A stretch of 64,000 nt of DNA from Sulfitobacter guttiformis (GCF_003610455.1 NZ_RAQK01000002.1:682001-746000), one strand, 5' to 3'; positions 39,024 through 50,452 are shown, numbered from the stretch's first letter. Notes: generated by a model from the sequence alone, not told the origin. A program made the numbers and translations.

Positions 39024-40895
39024 TCAAGCGGCTGCATCGGGTTCGGACAAGTTCGGTGCGAGGAAACCACCCGATTGCCGCCGCCAAAGTCTGGCGTAAA
39101 GCCCGCCCATCGCCAGCAGCGTCTCGTGCGTGCCGACCTCGGCGATCCGGCCGTCCTCCATCACCACGATGCGGTCCATCGCGGCGATGGTGGAAAGGCG
39201 GTGGGCGATGGCTAGCGTTGTCTTGCCCGCCATCAGCCGTTCGAGATTGGACTGGATCGCGGCCTCAGCTTCGCTGTCGAGCGCGCTGGTCGCCTCGTCA
39301 AGGATCAGGATCGGGGCATCCTTCAGAAGGACGCGCGCGATCGTCACGCGCTGCCGCTGACCGCCCGAGAGCTTGACGCCCCGGTCGCCGACAAAGGCGT
39401 CGAGCCCAGTGCGCCCCTTGTCGTCGCGTAGATTTCGGATGAACTCCATCGCTTGCGCGGCCTTGGCCGCGGCCTCGACCTCGGCATCCGTGGCGTCTGG
39501 GCGGCCGTACCGGATGTTGTCGCGGACCGATCGATGCAGCAGATCAACGTCTTGCGTCACAACGCCGATACGACGCCGCAGGGACGCCTGCGCCACGTCG
39601 CGCACGTCTTGGCCATCGACGGCGATCCGACCGCCGCCCACGTCGCGCAACCGCATCAGCAAGGAGACGAGTGTCGATTTTCCCGCGCCAGAAAGACCCA
39701 CCAGCGCGACCCGCTCTCCGGGGGCAAGTTCCAACGACAAATCGCGGACGACCGGGTCGGCGTCGCCATAGCCGAAAGTCACGCCTTCAAAGGTGATCCT
39801 TCCACTGGGCACGGACAGGTCGGGTGCATCCGGTGCATCTGTCAGAGTGGGAGGTGTGGTCATGATCGGCATTGCGTCGGCGATTGTGCCGTAGGCGCGG
39901 CTGATCGACTGCCCCAATCCGATGAACATCCCCGAGGACGCTGACAGCGTCCGCGCGATCGCGGCGGCCGCGACGAAGTCACCCAGCGTGACGAACCCGA
40001 CAACGAGCCCCCAGAGGCCCACTGCGAATATCGACACGACAAGCGACACGTTGAGCAGATGAACCAAGGCATCCGTCGACACGTAGGCGCGATTTTCGCG
40101 GTGCTGGGTGTCGATGGTCTGGCCGATCACTTTCCGGATTGCTCCAGCTTCGCTATCTTCGGCGGCGAAAAGTTTGACCATGGCAATGTTGGAGTAGACG
40201 TCCGTCATTGCCCCCGTCGCCCGGCTGGTGGCTGCGGCCACCTTGCGTGAGCGGGCGGCGTAGACCGGCACGGCGAACCAAGCCAGCACTACATTCAGGA
40301 CAATCCAGACCACCACCGGAAGGGCCAGCATCGGCGACAATGCGGCCAAAAGGGCTGCGGCCCCGCCGAAAGACACAATAACGCGGGGCACCATCTGCAT
40401 CGCGATCATCATCGAGCGCTGTACCGCTCCGGTAACCTGACCGATGCGACTGGCAACCTGCCCCGCAAAGACGTCCTCGAAGAAGGCGACGTCCTGTCTC
40501 TCGACCGCCTTGTGCGACTGCCAACGCATCGCGGCCGGCAGTAGCACTTGTACCGTCTGCGCCATAAACGCACCGCGTACGAAGGTGACGAGTGGGTCGA
40601 TCACCGCGAAGAGTACGATCAACGCGCCAAGGGTCCATGCCTCGGAGGCGACGAATGCCGCCGCGCCTTGAGCCGTCACACCGTCGACCAAGAATGCGAG
40701 GGCCCAGATGACGGCCAGCCCGATCCCGGCCGATATTACAGACAGGACGCTCACTGTTATCAGCACCCCACGGAACAGGCGGGCAAAGTGCCAGATCAGC
40801 GCCCAGACCCCGCTGCCGGGCATCGGACTGATCGGAAGATCGAAGGGGCGGACCAGGGTCTCGAAGGGGCGAAAGATGCGATCGGTCAAACTCAT
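39024..40895 (-). CDS. ABC exporter (fused permease and ATPase, MsbA type)
   Basis: About 623 residues: six membrane helices in the first 340, then an ATPase with Walker A GLSGAGKS, signature LSGGQRQR and Walker B ILILDEATSALD. This is a half-transporter that works as a dimer to export lipids, peptides or drugs; the substrate is unknown. I start it at the ATG giving MSLTDRIFRPFE, where family similarity begins; an upstream ATG would add 21 residues. By eye its DNA looks more GC-rich than its neighbours. Confidence 0.88.
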   Translation of the reverse strand: MSLTDRIFRPFETLVRPFDLPISPMPGSGVWALIWHFARLFRGVLITVSVLSVISAGIGLAVIWALAFLVDGVTAQGAAAFVASEAWTLGALIVLFAVIDPLVTFVRGAFMAQTVQVLLPAAMRWQSHKAVERQDVAFFEDVFAGQVASRIGQVTGAVQRSMMIAMQMVPRVIVSFGGAAALLAALSPMLALPVVVWIVLNVVLAWFAVPVYAARSRKVAAATSRATGAMTDVYSNIAMVKLFAAEDSEAGAIRKVIGQTIDTQHRENRAYVSTDALVHLLNVSLVVSIFAVGLWGLVVGFVTLGDFVAAAAIARTLSASSGMFIGLGQSISRAYGTIADAMPIMTTPPTLTDAPDAPDLSVPSGRITFEGVTFGYGDADPVVRDLSLELAPGERVALVGLSGAGKSTLVSLLMRLRDVGGGRIAVDGQDVRDVAQASLRRRIGVVTQDVDLLHRSVRDNIRYGRPDATDAEVEAAAKAAQAMEFIRNLRDDKGRTGLDAFVGDRGVKLSGGQRQRVTIARVLLKDAPILILDEATSALDSEAEAAIQSNLERLMAGKTTLAIAHRLSTIAAMDRIVVMEDGRIAEVGTHETLLAMGGLYARLWRRQSGGFLAPNLSEPDAAA

Positions 40896-41017
40896 GAGGT
40901 TTAATATAGGGCCAATGACCTTGGTGTCCCGTTGAACCTCGTCTGGGTCCGCGTCCATGGACCGAGATGGTTGCTAATAACTCGAAACGGCAACTATCGC
41001 TTCGAAGGGCGGACACC

Positions 41018-41030
41018 GGACCTTCGCTGC
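41018..41030 (+). repeat. Intergenic repeat, copy 4 (single)
   Basis: GGACCTTCGCTGC, the consensus form, lies in the gap between the ABC exporter and the methyltransferase-like gene, without a visible partner copy. Confidence 0.5.
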
Positions 41031-41092
41031 AAACTGCGCCGAGGTCTCTTATGCGGAGTGGTTTCAACTGGTCGCTGTTGATAAAACCATAG

Positions 41093-41662
41093 TTATCTCG
41101 GTACGCTAAAGAAGCGTGGAACGCGGGTGCGGTATCGACGGTAAGGCGCACCGTAGACCTCTCCGAGCCAAGGTTCTTCGGCGATGGGTGCGAGTGCAAA
41201 GGCGACTACGCCGCCTATCGCGATGATCCATGCAGACGGAGCGGCGGACAGGATCGCCCATCCGAGCAGTATTCCCATGTCAGCGACGTATTGCGGGTTT
41301 CGCGACCAGCGGTAGACACCGTCAGTCTTCAGCTCCGCTTCCGCGCCGCTGGTTGCATCGAGGCCGATACGCAAGACCGCAGGCCATACCACGGCATTGC
41401 CCGTAAAGATCAGCGGCAAGCCCACTCCCCATTGGAACCAGAGCGGCCAGTTCAAGTCATTCCATTCTGCGATACCAATAACAATGGCAGATCCAGATAC
41501 TGCGACAGTTGGAATCCAAACCATGATCTGACTAAGCCAACTCACCTGCCGAGGGGGCCAGAGGCGGCGATCCGGGACAAAGATCGACCAGACCAGCATC
41601 GCGATCAATGTAGCTTCGCAGAAAAGGGCGATGATCAGCATGACAGGAACCATATCGCTCAT
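41093..41662 (-). CDS. Isoprenylcysteine/phospholipid methyltransferase-family membrane protein
   Basis: The 189-residue protein has four to five membrane helices and the C-terminal family pattern GVYRWSRNPQYVADMG with EEPWLGEVYGAPYRRYRTRV, the SAM-binding part of ICMT/PEMT proteins. In bacteria these often sit beside metal exporters. It overlaps the CDF gene by 4 bases and so is in its operon. Its substrate is unknown. Confidence 0.8.
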   Translation of the reverse strand: MSDMVPVMLIIALFCEATLIAMLVWSIFVPDRRLWPPRQVSWLSQIMVWIPTVAVSGSAIVIGIAEWNDLNWPLWFQWGVGLPLIFTGNAVVWPAVLRIGLDATSGAEAELKTDGVYRWSRNPQYVADMGILLGWAILSAAPSAWIIAIGGVVAFALAPIAEEPWLGEVYGAPYRRYRTRVPRFFSVPR

Positions 41663-42594
41663 CCGTGCTGCTCCTCGCCGTGTCCTCGCCCGCCGAACTC
41701 GGATTTATCATCGCAAGCGTGGCGCGCGCATTCCAGCTCCAGAGTGGTGTGCTCGATACCGAATTGGTCGGACAGTGCGGCCTTGATCCGGTCCTTTACA
41801 GCATCTGCGTCATTCCAGCGGCCCTCCGCAATAACGATATGAGCGTCGAGCGCAGCGCGATGTTCGTCCATCTGCCAGAAATGCGCGTGATGGATGCCGG
41901 TCACGCCGTCGATGCCGCGCACCGTATGGAGGACAGCTTCCGTCTCGATCTCGGGCGGCGAGCCCAGCATCAGGATGCGAATGACCGGGCCAATCTCGCG
42001 GAACGATTGCCACAGGATATAACCCGCGATCAAAGCCGTCACGATAGGGTCGATCAGCCGCCAGTCGTAAAGCAGGATCAGTGCGCCCGCGAAGATCACG
42101 GCTACGGAGCCGAGTGCATCAGCCACATTGTGCAGGAAGGCCGCACGGATGTTTACGCTGGATTTGGACATGGTGTAAGTCAGCATAGCCGTCACCACAT
42201 CAACAGCGAGCGCGATGCCTGCGATGACGACGATAATCCAACCCTCGACATCCTGCGGATCGGCAAAGCGCATCGCGGCCTCATAAAGTAGATAGAGGCC
42301 GATCACGATCAGTGTTGTGTAGTTAATGAGTGCCGCCACAACCTCGACCCGGCCATAGCCGAAAGTCATCTCCGCGTCCCGTGGCCGTCGCGCTATCTTG
42401 CGCGCGCCGAAAGCGATGATGAGCGAGATCGCGTCGGAGAAATTATGAAGCGCGTCCGCGATCAAAGCCAGCGATCCGGACATGATACCGCCTATGACCT
42501 GCGCGACTGTGAGCCCCATATTGACCGCAATAGCGGCAAACACGCGTCGGTCGCCCGCTTCGGGATCGACGTGATGATGATGGCCGTGCCCCAT
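41659..42594 (-). CDS. Cation diffusion facilitator metal exporter
   Basis: The 311-residue protein starts with a His-rich tail (MGHGHHHHVDPE), then six helices including LALIADALHNFSDAISLIIA and NIRAAFLHNVADALGSVAVI (the HxxxD metal sites on helices 2 and 5), and a cytoplasmic ferredoxin-like domain. CDF proteins export Zn, Co, Cd or similar ions by proton antiport. The divergent MerR gene and the operator between them indicate metal induction. Confidence 0.92.
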   Translation of the reverse strand: MGHGHHHHVDPEAGDRRVFAAIAVNMGLTVAQVIGGIMSGSLALIADALHNFSDAISLIIAFGARKIARRPRDAEMTFGYGRVEVVAALINYTTLIVIGLYLLYEAAMRFADPQDVEGWIIVVIAGIALAVDVVTAMLTYTMSKSSVNIRAAFLHNVADALGSVAVIFAGALILLYDWRLIDPIVTALIAGYILWQSFREIGPVIRILMLGSPPEIETEAVLHTVRGIDGVTGIHHAHFWQMDEHRAALDAHIVIAEGRWNDADAVKDRIKAALSDQFGIEHTTLELECARHACDDKSEFGGRGHGEEQHG

Positions 42595-42629
42595 ACAGGT
42601 AGCTCCTTTTGATTCGTTTCCTTCTCATG

Positions 42630-42660
42630 TAGATACGATCTACAGCGGCTGTAGCTTCAA
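42630..42660 (-). promoter_or_regulatory. MerR-type promoter of the CDF operon
   Basis: On the minus strand a -35 TTGAAG and a -10 TATCTA are 19 bases apart, the overlong spacer used by MerR activators. Within it lies the dyad CTACAGCCGCTGTAG (42640-42654), close in form to CadR/ZntR-type sites. Confidence 0.75.
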
Positions 42661-42669
42661 GGGGCAAAT

Positions 42670-43125
42670 GTGAAAGAGTATTCAATTGGGCAGATGTCGC
42701 GCCAGACAGGCGTGAAGGTGACAACGATCCGCTATTACGAAAGCCGCGGTCTGATCCCGTCACCTGCGCGCACGGAAGGCGGGCAGAGGCGATACGACGA
42801 CGTCGCACTCGAACGGCTTGCATTTCTGCGCCATGCGCGGGAACTGGGGTTCGGGCTCGATGATGTCGCGGATTTGATGGCTCTGGCCGAAGAACCGACC
42901 GAAGATTGTGCGCCCGCACATGAGATAGCTCGAAAGCAGCTCGCGGCAGTGGACCGACGCATGACCATTCTTGCACAGCTTCGCAAAGAACTGGCGCGGA
43001 TGGCAAACGCGGACGATAAAGGGCAAGCTGGGGATTGCCGCGTTATTCAGGTGCTCGGCGATCACCGTCTGTGCATCGGCGCGCATGAAGCACCAACAAA
43101 CCCGTCTATGACAAACAGCGATTAA
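42670..43125 (+). CDS. MerR-family metal-responsive regulator
   Basis: The 151-residue protein has the MerR helix-turn-helix (YSIGQMSRQTGVKVTTIRYY), a long dimerisation helix, and Cys residues placed for metal binding (PTEDCAPAHE near residue 77, then GDCRVI and HRLCIGAHE near the C-terminus). It resembles ZntR/CadR-type sensors; the exact ion cannot be read. The start is GTG, only 16 bases past the operator dyad, so the transcript would have little or no leader. Confidence 0.9.
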   Translation: MKEYSIGQMSRQTGVKVTTIRYYESRGLIPSPARTEGGQRRYDDVALERLAFLRHARELGFGLDDVADLMALAEEPTEDCAPAHEIARKQLAAVDRRMTILAQLRKELARMANADDKGQAGDCRVIQVLGDHRLCIGAHEAPTNPSMTNSD

Positions 43126-43146
43126 GCAAACGTCATGGCTTAACCA

Positions 43147-43203
43147 GACATTCGCTGAACTCTGACAAGTGAGCAGGTTGGGCTCGTATCGGACCTTCGC
43201 CGC
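43147..43203 (+). repeat. Intergenic repeat, copy 5 (paired)
   Basis: GACATTCGCTG at 43147 and GGACCTTCGCCGC at 43191 repeat the 45-base pairing seen in copies 1 and 3, with GGGCTCG before the second. Confidence 0.6.
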
Positions 43204-43400
43204 ATGTTGCACCAAGGTCCAGTTTTAGGTTTTTGGCTATGTAGATGACATAAATATCAGACTCATCTGACGTTCGACACATAGTGTCAGCCATTTCAAC
43301 CAAGAGAAGTGGTTTGGGCGTATCAATGTGGGTGCCGGATGATATAAAAATCTAACATATAAATTTCAAAGCGTTATCTCCCAGACGTGAAGACGTGCGG

Positions 43401-43521
43401 GGGGGCACAATTTCACTATCCAGAATAGTCCGAGGACATCCGGAAAAACCTGTGTTATATCGGTTTTACGATATGTCTTTATGCGGTGCAGTATAGCGGC
43501 GTCCGGTACGATACCTGCGGA
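43401..43521 (+). repeat. att-like direct repeat, right copy
   Basis: This segment matches 9473-9593 without gaps in the same orientation, including GGGGGCAC (the tRNA-Thr 3' end), AATAGTCCGA, CTGTGTTATAT and GGCGTCCGGTACGATAC. No intact tRNA or integrase adjoins it. It probably marks the far side of an integrated region or the scar of a second element. Confidence 0.7.
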
Positions 43522-43722
43522 TACAACGTCTATCGTATGTAACCTGCGTAAGAGCACTTGGTGTAAGAATCTCGCACTCCGCGGCCCTGGCGGTAGTTGC
43601 CTTCCAATTCATAATCAACCGCTGCCTTCTACGTACTCCGTGCCCTCGTATACCGGCGGCGGCACGCCGCAAGAAGACCACTTTCAGGCGAAGAGGCGTT
43701 TCATCAAATTGGCACAAACGTG
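43522..43722. other. Gap between the att-like repeat and the katG terminator
   Basis: No supported gene. Read on the minus strand, parts look like fragments of coding sequence (PPVYEGTEYVEGSG; GNYRQGRGVRDSYTKC) in different frames, perhaps a decayed gene. I cannot name it. Confidence 0.35.
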
Positions 43723-43756
43723 AAAAAAGGGCGCCCTTCCGATGAAAGAGCGCCCC
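43723..43756 (-). terminator. Rho-independent terminator of katG
   Basis: On the minus strand GGGCGCTCTT pairs with AAGGGCGCCC (one wobble) and is followed by six T, just after the katG stop. Confidence 0.85.
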
Positions 43757-43779
43757 CTGCTGTCATTTAGTCTTGTAGT

Positions 43780-46129
<2,350 letters not shown>

Positions 46130-47035
46130 ATGATAAACTTTACGCTCAAACAACTTCGCTATTTCGAGGCAGTCGCACGCCAGGAGCATTTTGGCCGCGC
46201 TGCCGAAATGTGCGCAATCTCCCAGCCTGCTTTGTCCGCCCAGATCGCTGCGCTTGAAGGCGCGCTTGGCCAGCAATTGTTTGAACGGGGTGCCCGACAG
46301 GTCCGCCTTACCCTCTTTGGCGAAAAATTTGCACCGCACGCAAAAGATATCTTGCGGCAGGCCGAGGCGCTGTCGGATATGGCGCGGGGCTCTGGTGGAC
46401 CCGCACTTGACCGTTTGCGCATTGGCGTAATTCCCACAATCGCGCCCTATCTGCTGCCCTCTATCATCGGGCAGATCACCGCCGCCCATCCCGATATTGA
46501 CCTGATGGTACGCGAAACGATGACGCATAAACTTATTGAGGAACTGGGCGATGGCAAACTTGACTGCGCAATCGTGGCCCTGCCCGTCTCCGAGGCAGCC
46601 CTGACCGAGGTGGCACTCTTTGACGAGGCGATGGTTCTTGTACGCCCTGCCGGTGATGCCGATCGCCCCGTGCCCGATATGAACACGCTGAGCCAGATGA
46701 AGCTGCTTTTGCTGGAGGAAGGGCATTGCTTTCGGGATCAAGCGCTTTCGTTTTGCTCGCTCCGCAATAGCCTTCCGCGTGAAGGGCTTGATGGCTCGTC
46801 GCTGACCACACTCGTCCAGATGGTCGGAGCGGGTATAGGCGTGACACTGATTCCGGAAATGGCGATCCCCGTGGAAACTCGTTCCGCCGCGGTGAGCATT
46901 GCCCAGATGGGCGCGCCCCACCCCAAACGCACCGTCGGAATGATCTGGCGGAAGACATCCGTACTGTCAAAGCAACTTGGAGACATTGCCGAGCTGGTGC
47001 GCAAGGCAGCCGCGCAGCGTCCTGCTTTCCTGTAG
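46130..47035 (+). CDS. oxyR: Hydrogen peroxide-inducible LysR-type activator OxyR
   Basis: The 301-residue LysR protein has an N-terminal helix-turn-helix (LKQLRYFEAVARQEHFGRAA) and a substrate domain carrying the peroxide switch LLEEGHCFRDQALSFCS, which matches the two redox Cys of E. coli OxyR (GHCLRDQ...FC). Oxidation to a disulfide would turn on katG. No clear ribosome binding site is seen. Confidence 0.95.
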   Translation: MINFTLKQLRYFEAVARQEHFGRAAEMCAISQPALSAQIAALEGALGQQLFERGARQVRLTLFGEKFAPHAKDILRQAEALSDMARGSGGPALDRLRIGVIPTIAPYLLPSIIGQITAAHPDIDLMVRETMTHKLIEELGDGKLDCAIVALPVSEAALTEVALFDEAMVLVRPAGDADRPVPDMNTLSQMKLLLLEEGHCFRDQALSFCSLRNSLPREGLDGSSLTTLVQMVGAGIGVTLIPEMAIPVETRSAAVSIAQMGAPHPKRTVGMIWRKTSVLSKQLGDIAELVRKAAAQRPAFL

Positions 47036-47391
47036 ACCCTCGAACCTCTCAATATATGCTACTTTCTTAGCACAAAAGAAATCCTTAATCACAGACAGTT
47101 AGACGATTCAGACCTTCATCCTGAGCGGGATCGCGCTGCCAGAAGACTTAGAGTCTAGCCATACGCGGAATCTTATTGTGTCAGAAAATAATAATCTAGG
47201 GTTTGAAAACGCAAGGTTGGCTTGCTCCAAGTCTTCTGAGCACCTTACCCAAAGAGAGGGTACGCCCGAAGGCGAAGCAACTTTCTTGTGCTGTACGAGA
47301 AGCTGCGACGCCTTAAGATAGACGATGACGGAATATGCTAGTTCATGCAGACGCGCGCTAGTAAAAATTTGGCAAACAAGGACCGAAGAAT
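47036..47391. other. Gap upstream of the small secreted-protein gene
   Basis: No gene is supported in about 355 bases. It probably holds the promoter and leader of the next gene. Confidence 0.5.
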
Positions 47392-47637
47392 ATGTTTAAA
47401 GTGATCTCAATTGCTGCCGTAATGGCTCTTACATCTACAGCCTCTTTTGCTGGCTCACTCAATGCCGGTACCGAAGAAGCCGAAGTTGATCCAAATGCAG
47501 GATACGTTCCACCGTTGCTTGCAGGCGGCGCAGGAATTGGTGCACCAGCGGTTATCGGCGGCGCACTCGCAGCTATCGCAATCGGCTCATTGATCAACAA
47601 ATCGTCGAGCACGACCACAACGCCAATCGGCGGCTAA
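47392..47637 (+). CDS. Small secreted or membrane Gly/Ala-rich protein
   Basis: The 81-residue protein has a clear signal peptide (MFKVISIAAVMALTSTASFA, cleavage near 20), a short acidic segment (EEAEVDPNAG), a hydrophobic Gly/Ala stretch (LLAGGAGIGAPAVIGGALAA) and a Ser/Thr-rich end. Similar small proteins are common in Rhodobacterales, but no function is known to me. It stands alone and has its own strong terminator, which suggests it is well expressed. Confidence 0.8.
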   Translation: MFKVISIAAVMALTSTASFAGSLNAGTEEAEVDPNAGYVPPLLAGGAGIGAPAVIGGALAAIAIGSLINKSSSTTTTPIGG

Positions 47638-47677
47638 TACAGCAACATACTGATTTAGTATCTGCTTGAATTGATTG

Positions 47678-47708
47678 AACGACCCCCGTTTTCGGGGGTC
47701 GTTTTGTT
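47678..47708 (+). terminator. Rho-independent terminator after the small gene
   Basis: AACGACCCCCG and CGGGGGTCGTT form a perfect 11-base stem around TTTT, followed by a T-rich tract. Confidence 0.9.
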
Positions 47709-47832
47709 TTAAGTGACCGCCATTATCGTAGTCTTAAACAAAAGCGACGAGACTATTATTGCAAGGCCAACTTCATAGCCAAGCCTTGCAAAGATAGGTT
47801 GGCATAGTGGAAAAGGCTGGGACATTGTCCCT

Positions 47833-49446
47833 TCACCCCTCCAACAGCACCTTGCCAAATTCTTCTCGCAGTTTGTTCTTTTGCACCTTGCCGGTTGAGC
47901 CAATGGGCAACTCGTCCACAAAAATGACGCGGTCTGGTATCTGCCAGCTTTCGACTTTGCCTTTGTAGAATGCCAGCAACTCCTCCTCGCTGACTTCGCC
48001 GGCCTTGACCGCGATAAGAACGGGACGTTCATCCCATTTCACATGCAAGGCAGCAATCGCGGCGGCGTTGGCGATGGCAGGATGGGCAATGGCGATGTTT
48101 TCCAACGCTACGGTCGAGATCCATTCGCCCCCCGATTTGATGATATCCTTGGAGCGATCGCGGATAATCATAAATCCTTCGGAATCAATCGTCGCCACAT
48201 CGCCGGTGTCAAACCATCCGTCTGCGGTAAGCGCGCTGGTGTCCTTGCCAAAGTATGTTTCCACAATCCACGGACCGCGAATTTGCAGATCACCCTGCGC
48301 TGCGCCGTCATGGGGCAGAACTTCGCCCGCCTCGTCCACCACCCTCAGGTCAACCCCGTAAGGCGGACGCCCCTGCCCCAGACGGATTGCCGCCTGATCT
48401 TCCGCACTCAGGTTCACGTGGCGTTGCAACAGCTGGTTCATTGACCCCAGCGGCGAAGTTTCGGTCATTCCCCAGGCATGCAAGAGATCAACACCATATT
48501 CCGCAAACTTCGGGATCATCGAGGGTGGTAGCGCGGAACCACCGACAACAGTGCGTTTGAGGCTAGGAATTTTCGATCCGGTTTCTTTGAGTGCGGCCAG
48601 CAGCCCCATCCAGATCGTTGGCACACCCAGCGCGAGTGTGGTTTGCGTACTGTCAATAAGGTTCACAAGGCTCTTGCCATCCAGATTTGGCCCCGGAAGC
48701 ACCAGTTTGCAGCCTGTCATTGCGGCAATATAGGGAACGCCCCATGCATTGACATGGAACATCGGCACCACCGGCAGCACCGTATCCATCGCCGAGATGT
48801 TGATGCCATCGGGCTGATTTCCCGCAAGCGTATGCAGCACGGTCGATCGGTGCGAATAAAGCACGCCCTTGGGATCGCCCGTAGTGCCGGAAGTATAACA
48901 CAGGCTCGATGCAGCGTTCTCGTCCAACGCAGGCCAAGGTTCATTCGCGTTACCTGTCTCTAGCAATTCATCAAAAAACAGCAGACCCGGCAGCGCGTCT
49001 GCCGCTGCATCGTCGCGCGGCCCGAGCATCACGATATGCTTGCAGTGCTGCAATGCCGGCGCCAGCTTTGATGCCGCAGGAACAAATGTCGCGTCGATAA
49101 ACAAAACCTGATCCTGCGCGTGGTTGATTACATAGACCATCTGCTCTGGTCCCATGCGCGGATTGATCGTGTGGCAGACAAACCCGCCCCCCGCCACGCC
49201 GAAATATATCTCCAGATGGCGGCGGTTATTCCATGCAATCGTCCCGCAGCGCGCACCCTGCTCCAACCCCAGCTTGCGCAGCGCGCTTGCAAGACGCCGT
49301 GAATTGGCGCTCACCGTGCCCCATGTCGTCTGTTCGATCCCGCCAGCCGTCTCCACCGAAACGATCTCCCCTGCACTGTGAAACCGTGCGGCGTGATCGA
49401 TAAGGCTACCGATTGTCAGCGGCATTTGCATCATTTGTCCAAACAT
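47833..49446 (-). CDS. Fatty-acyl-CoA synthetase (AMP-forming)
   Basis: About 537 residues with the adenylation motifs CYTSGTTGDPKGVLYSHRS, HAWGMTETSPLG, DGWFDTGD and the catalytic-lysine end GSTGKVQKNKLREEF. It activates a medium- or long-chain fatty acid with ATP and CoA. I start it at the ATG giving MFGQMMQMPLTIGSLIDHA, behind GGAAAGAGA; an upstream ATG would add 19 unlike residues. The chain-length range cannot be read. Confidence 0.88.
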   Translation of the reverse strand: MFGQMMQMPLTIGSLIDHAARFHSAGEIVSVETAGGIEQTTWGTVSANSRRLASALRKLGLEQGARCGTIAWNNRRHLEIYFGVAGGGFVCHTINPRMGPEQMVYVINHAQDQVLFIDATFVPAASKLAPALQHCKHIVMLGPRDDAAADALPGLLFFDELLETGNANEPWPALDENAASSLCYTSGTTGDPKGVLYSHRSTVLHTLAGNQPDGINISAMDTVLPVVPMFHVNAWGVPYIAAMTGCKLVLPGPNLDGKSLVNLIDSTQTTLALGVPTIWMGLLAALKETGSKIPSLKRTVVGGSALPPSMIPKFAEYGVDLLHAWGMTETSPLGSMNQLLQRHVNLSAEDQAAIRLGQGRPPYGVDLRVVDEAGEVLPHDGAAQGDLQIRGPWIVETYFGKDTSALTADGWFDTGDVATIDSEGFMIIRDRSKDIIKSGGEWISTVALENIAIAHPAIANAAAIAALHVKWDERPVLIAVKAGEVSEEELLAFYKGKVESWQIPDRVIFVDELPIGSTGKVQKNKLREEFGKVLLEG

Positions 49447-49771
49447 GGGCGTCTCTTTCCTGTTATGCGCAATCTGCCACAGCGCGCTTTTGCACCGCAG
49501 CATCCGTTATCGGCCGAAATAGGCCAAATATGCGCGCGGCTGTCCATGGCTTTTGCCCCCCGCGCACGTAGCGTAACAGCATAGATTGAACATTGCATTT
49601 GTCGGTTTGCCGATTGACTACCACTTGATTTGGTAAAGACGTTTTTATCGTATGAGGCTTAGGGACTGCTCTTTGCCTTTCTGCTGACACTTGCGGATGG
49701 TCATTAATGGCCGGAACGCCTATTTTAATCGTGAGCGTCGGATTCAGCTCTAAACCGTAGGAGATTGCACC

Positions 49772-50101
49772 ATGATCATGTATGGACTGAGCACTTGTTC
49801 GGTGTGTCAAAAGGCTCTTAAAGCGCTGGAAGCCGTAGGCAAGGACGTCACATTCCGCGATATCAGGGCAGAGCCGCTCGACGAGGCGGAGCTTTCAGAA
49901 TTGATCCTGGAGTTCGGGGACAATCTCGTGGACCGCAGCTCGAACGATTACCGCGCCCTGAATGACTGGCTCAAAAACTCGGATGCCGAGGCACAGATCA
50001 CAGCCAAGCCAAAGGTTATGGCCCGTCCGGTAATCCGTGATGAAGGTGTGTTCTACCTTGGATGGAACGAGGCCGTTCAGGCCGCTGTTTTGGCCCGCTG
50101 A
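49772..50101 (+). CDS. ArsC/Spx-family thioredoxin-fold protein
   Basis: The 109-residue protein has the ArsC-type thioredoxin fold with the N-terminal CSVCQKALKALE (CxxC) and the later KVMARPVIRDEGVFYLGW block. It could be a glutaredoxin-dependent arsenate reductase, but the extra Cys and general sequence also fit Spx/YffB-like proteins of unknown role. It lies alone, far from the ars operon. Confidence 0.8.
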   Translation: MIMYGLSTCSVCQKALKALEAVGKDVTFRDIRAEPLDEAELSELILEFGDNLVDRSSNDYRALNDWLKNSDAEAQITAKPKVMARPVIRDEGVFYLGWNEAVQAAVLAR

Positions 50102-50452
50102 AGCCACGAAACACCCTTAAACAATTATCTGTGGCTACTTGCAGAACCGGATAGCACGAGCCTTTACCTGACCTGCAAAACGATCAGAATTTCGCAGGTT
50201 TATGATGTTTTAGGCCCTTCGCCAGCTGACGATATGAGGATCGTCGCAAAAACTCAGACACTGCGATGCTGCGTCAAGGGGAAATTGACGGTTAAAAATG
50301 CAGATGTTTCCCGAAGTTTTATTGACACTTTGGCCCAAAGATTCTTACGCTCGTTCCACAGGGCGGATTGCTGTTTCGCAAAATGCAGCAACCGTTCGAT
50401 CAGATTTGCAGCAAAACCTGTTTGCAAACCGGAAACCACTTGGGAGGAAAAT
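50102..50452. other. Upstream region of the TRAP operon
   Basis: No gene is supported. An open frame continues upstream of the binding-protein gene from 50234, but it lacks a secretion signal and a ribosome binding site, so I treat it as leader. No regulator is adjacent. Confidence 0.5.

Larger units (their letters stand above)
9473..43521. mobile_element. Putative genomic island or stacked integrations at tRNA-Thr
   Basis: The region is framed by a 121-bp imperfect direct repeat whose left copy overlaps tRNA-Thr. It opens with an integrase remnant and holds IS21 and type I restriction fragments, a sulfotransferase/glycan cluster, an amide-use module and an arsenic/metal module. The right side returns to katG-oxyR. 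The repeats have diverged, so this would be an old event or two related elements. The urt-fmd part could also be native DNA caught between insertions. Confidence 0.4.

Noticed and set aside
43466..43717. 83-codon minus-strand frame over the right att-like repeat
   Set aside because: It spans the repeat, has no family features and lies beyond the katG terminator.
50234..50452. 73-residue N-terminal extension of the TAXI binding protein
   Set aside because: It would bury the signal peptide; the internal ATG has a strong ribosome binding site.
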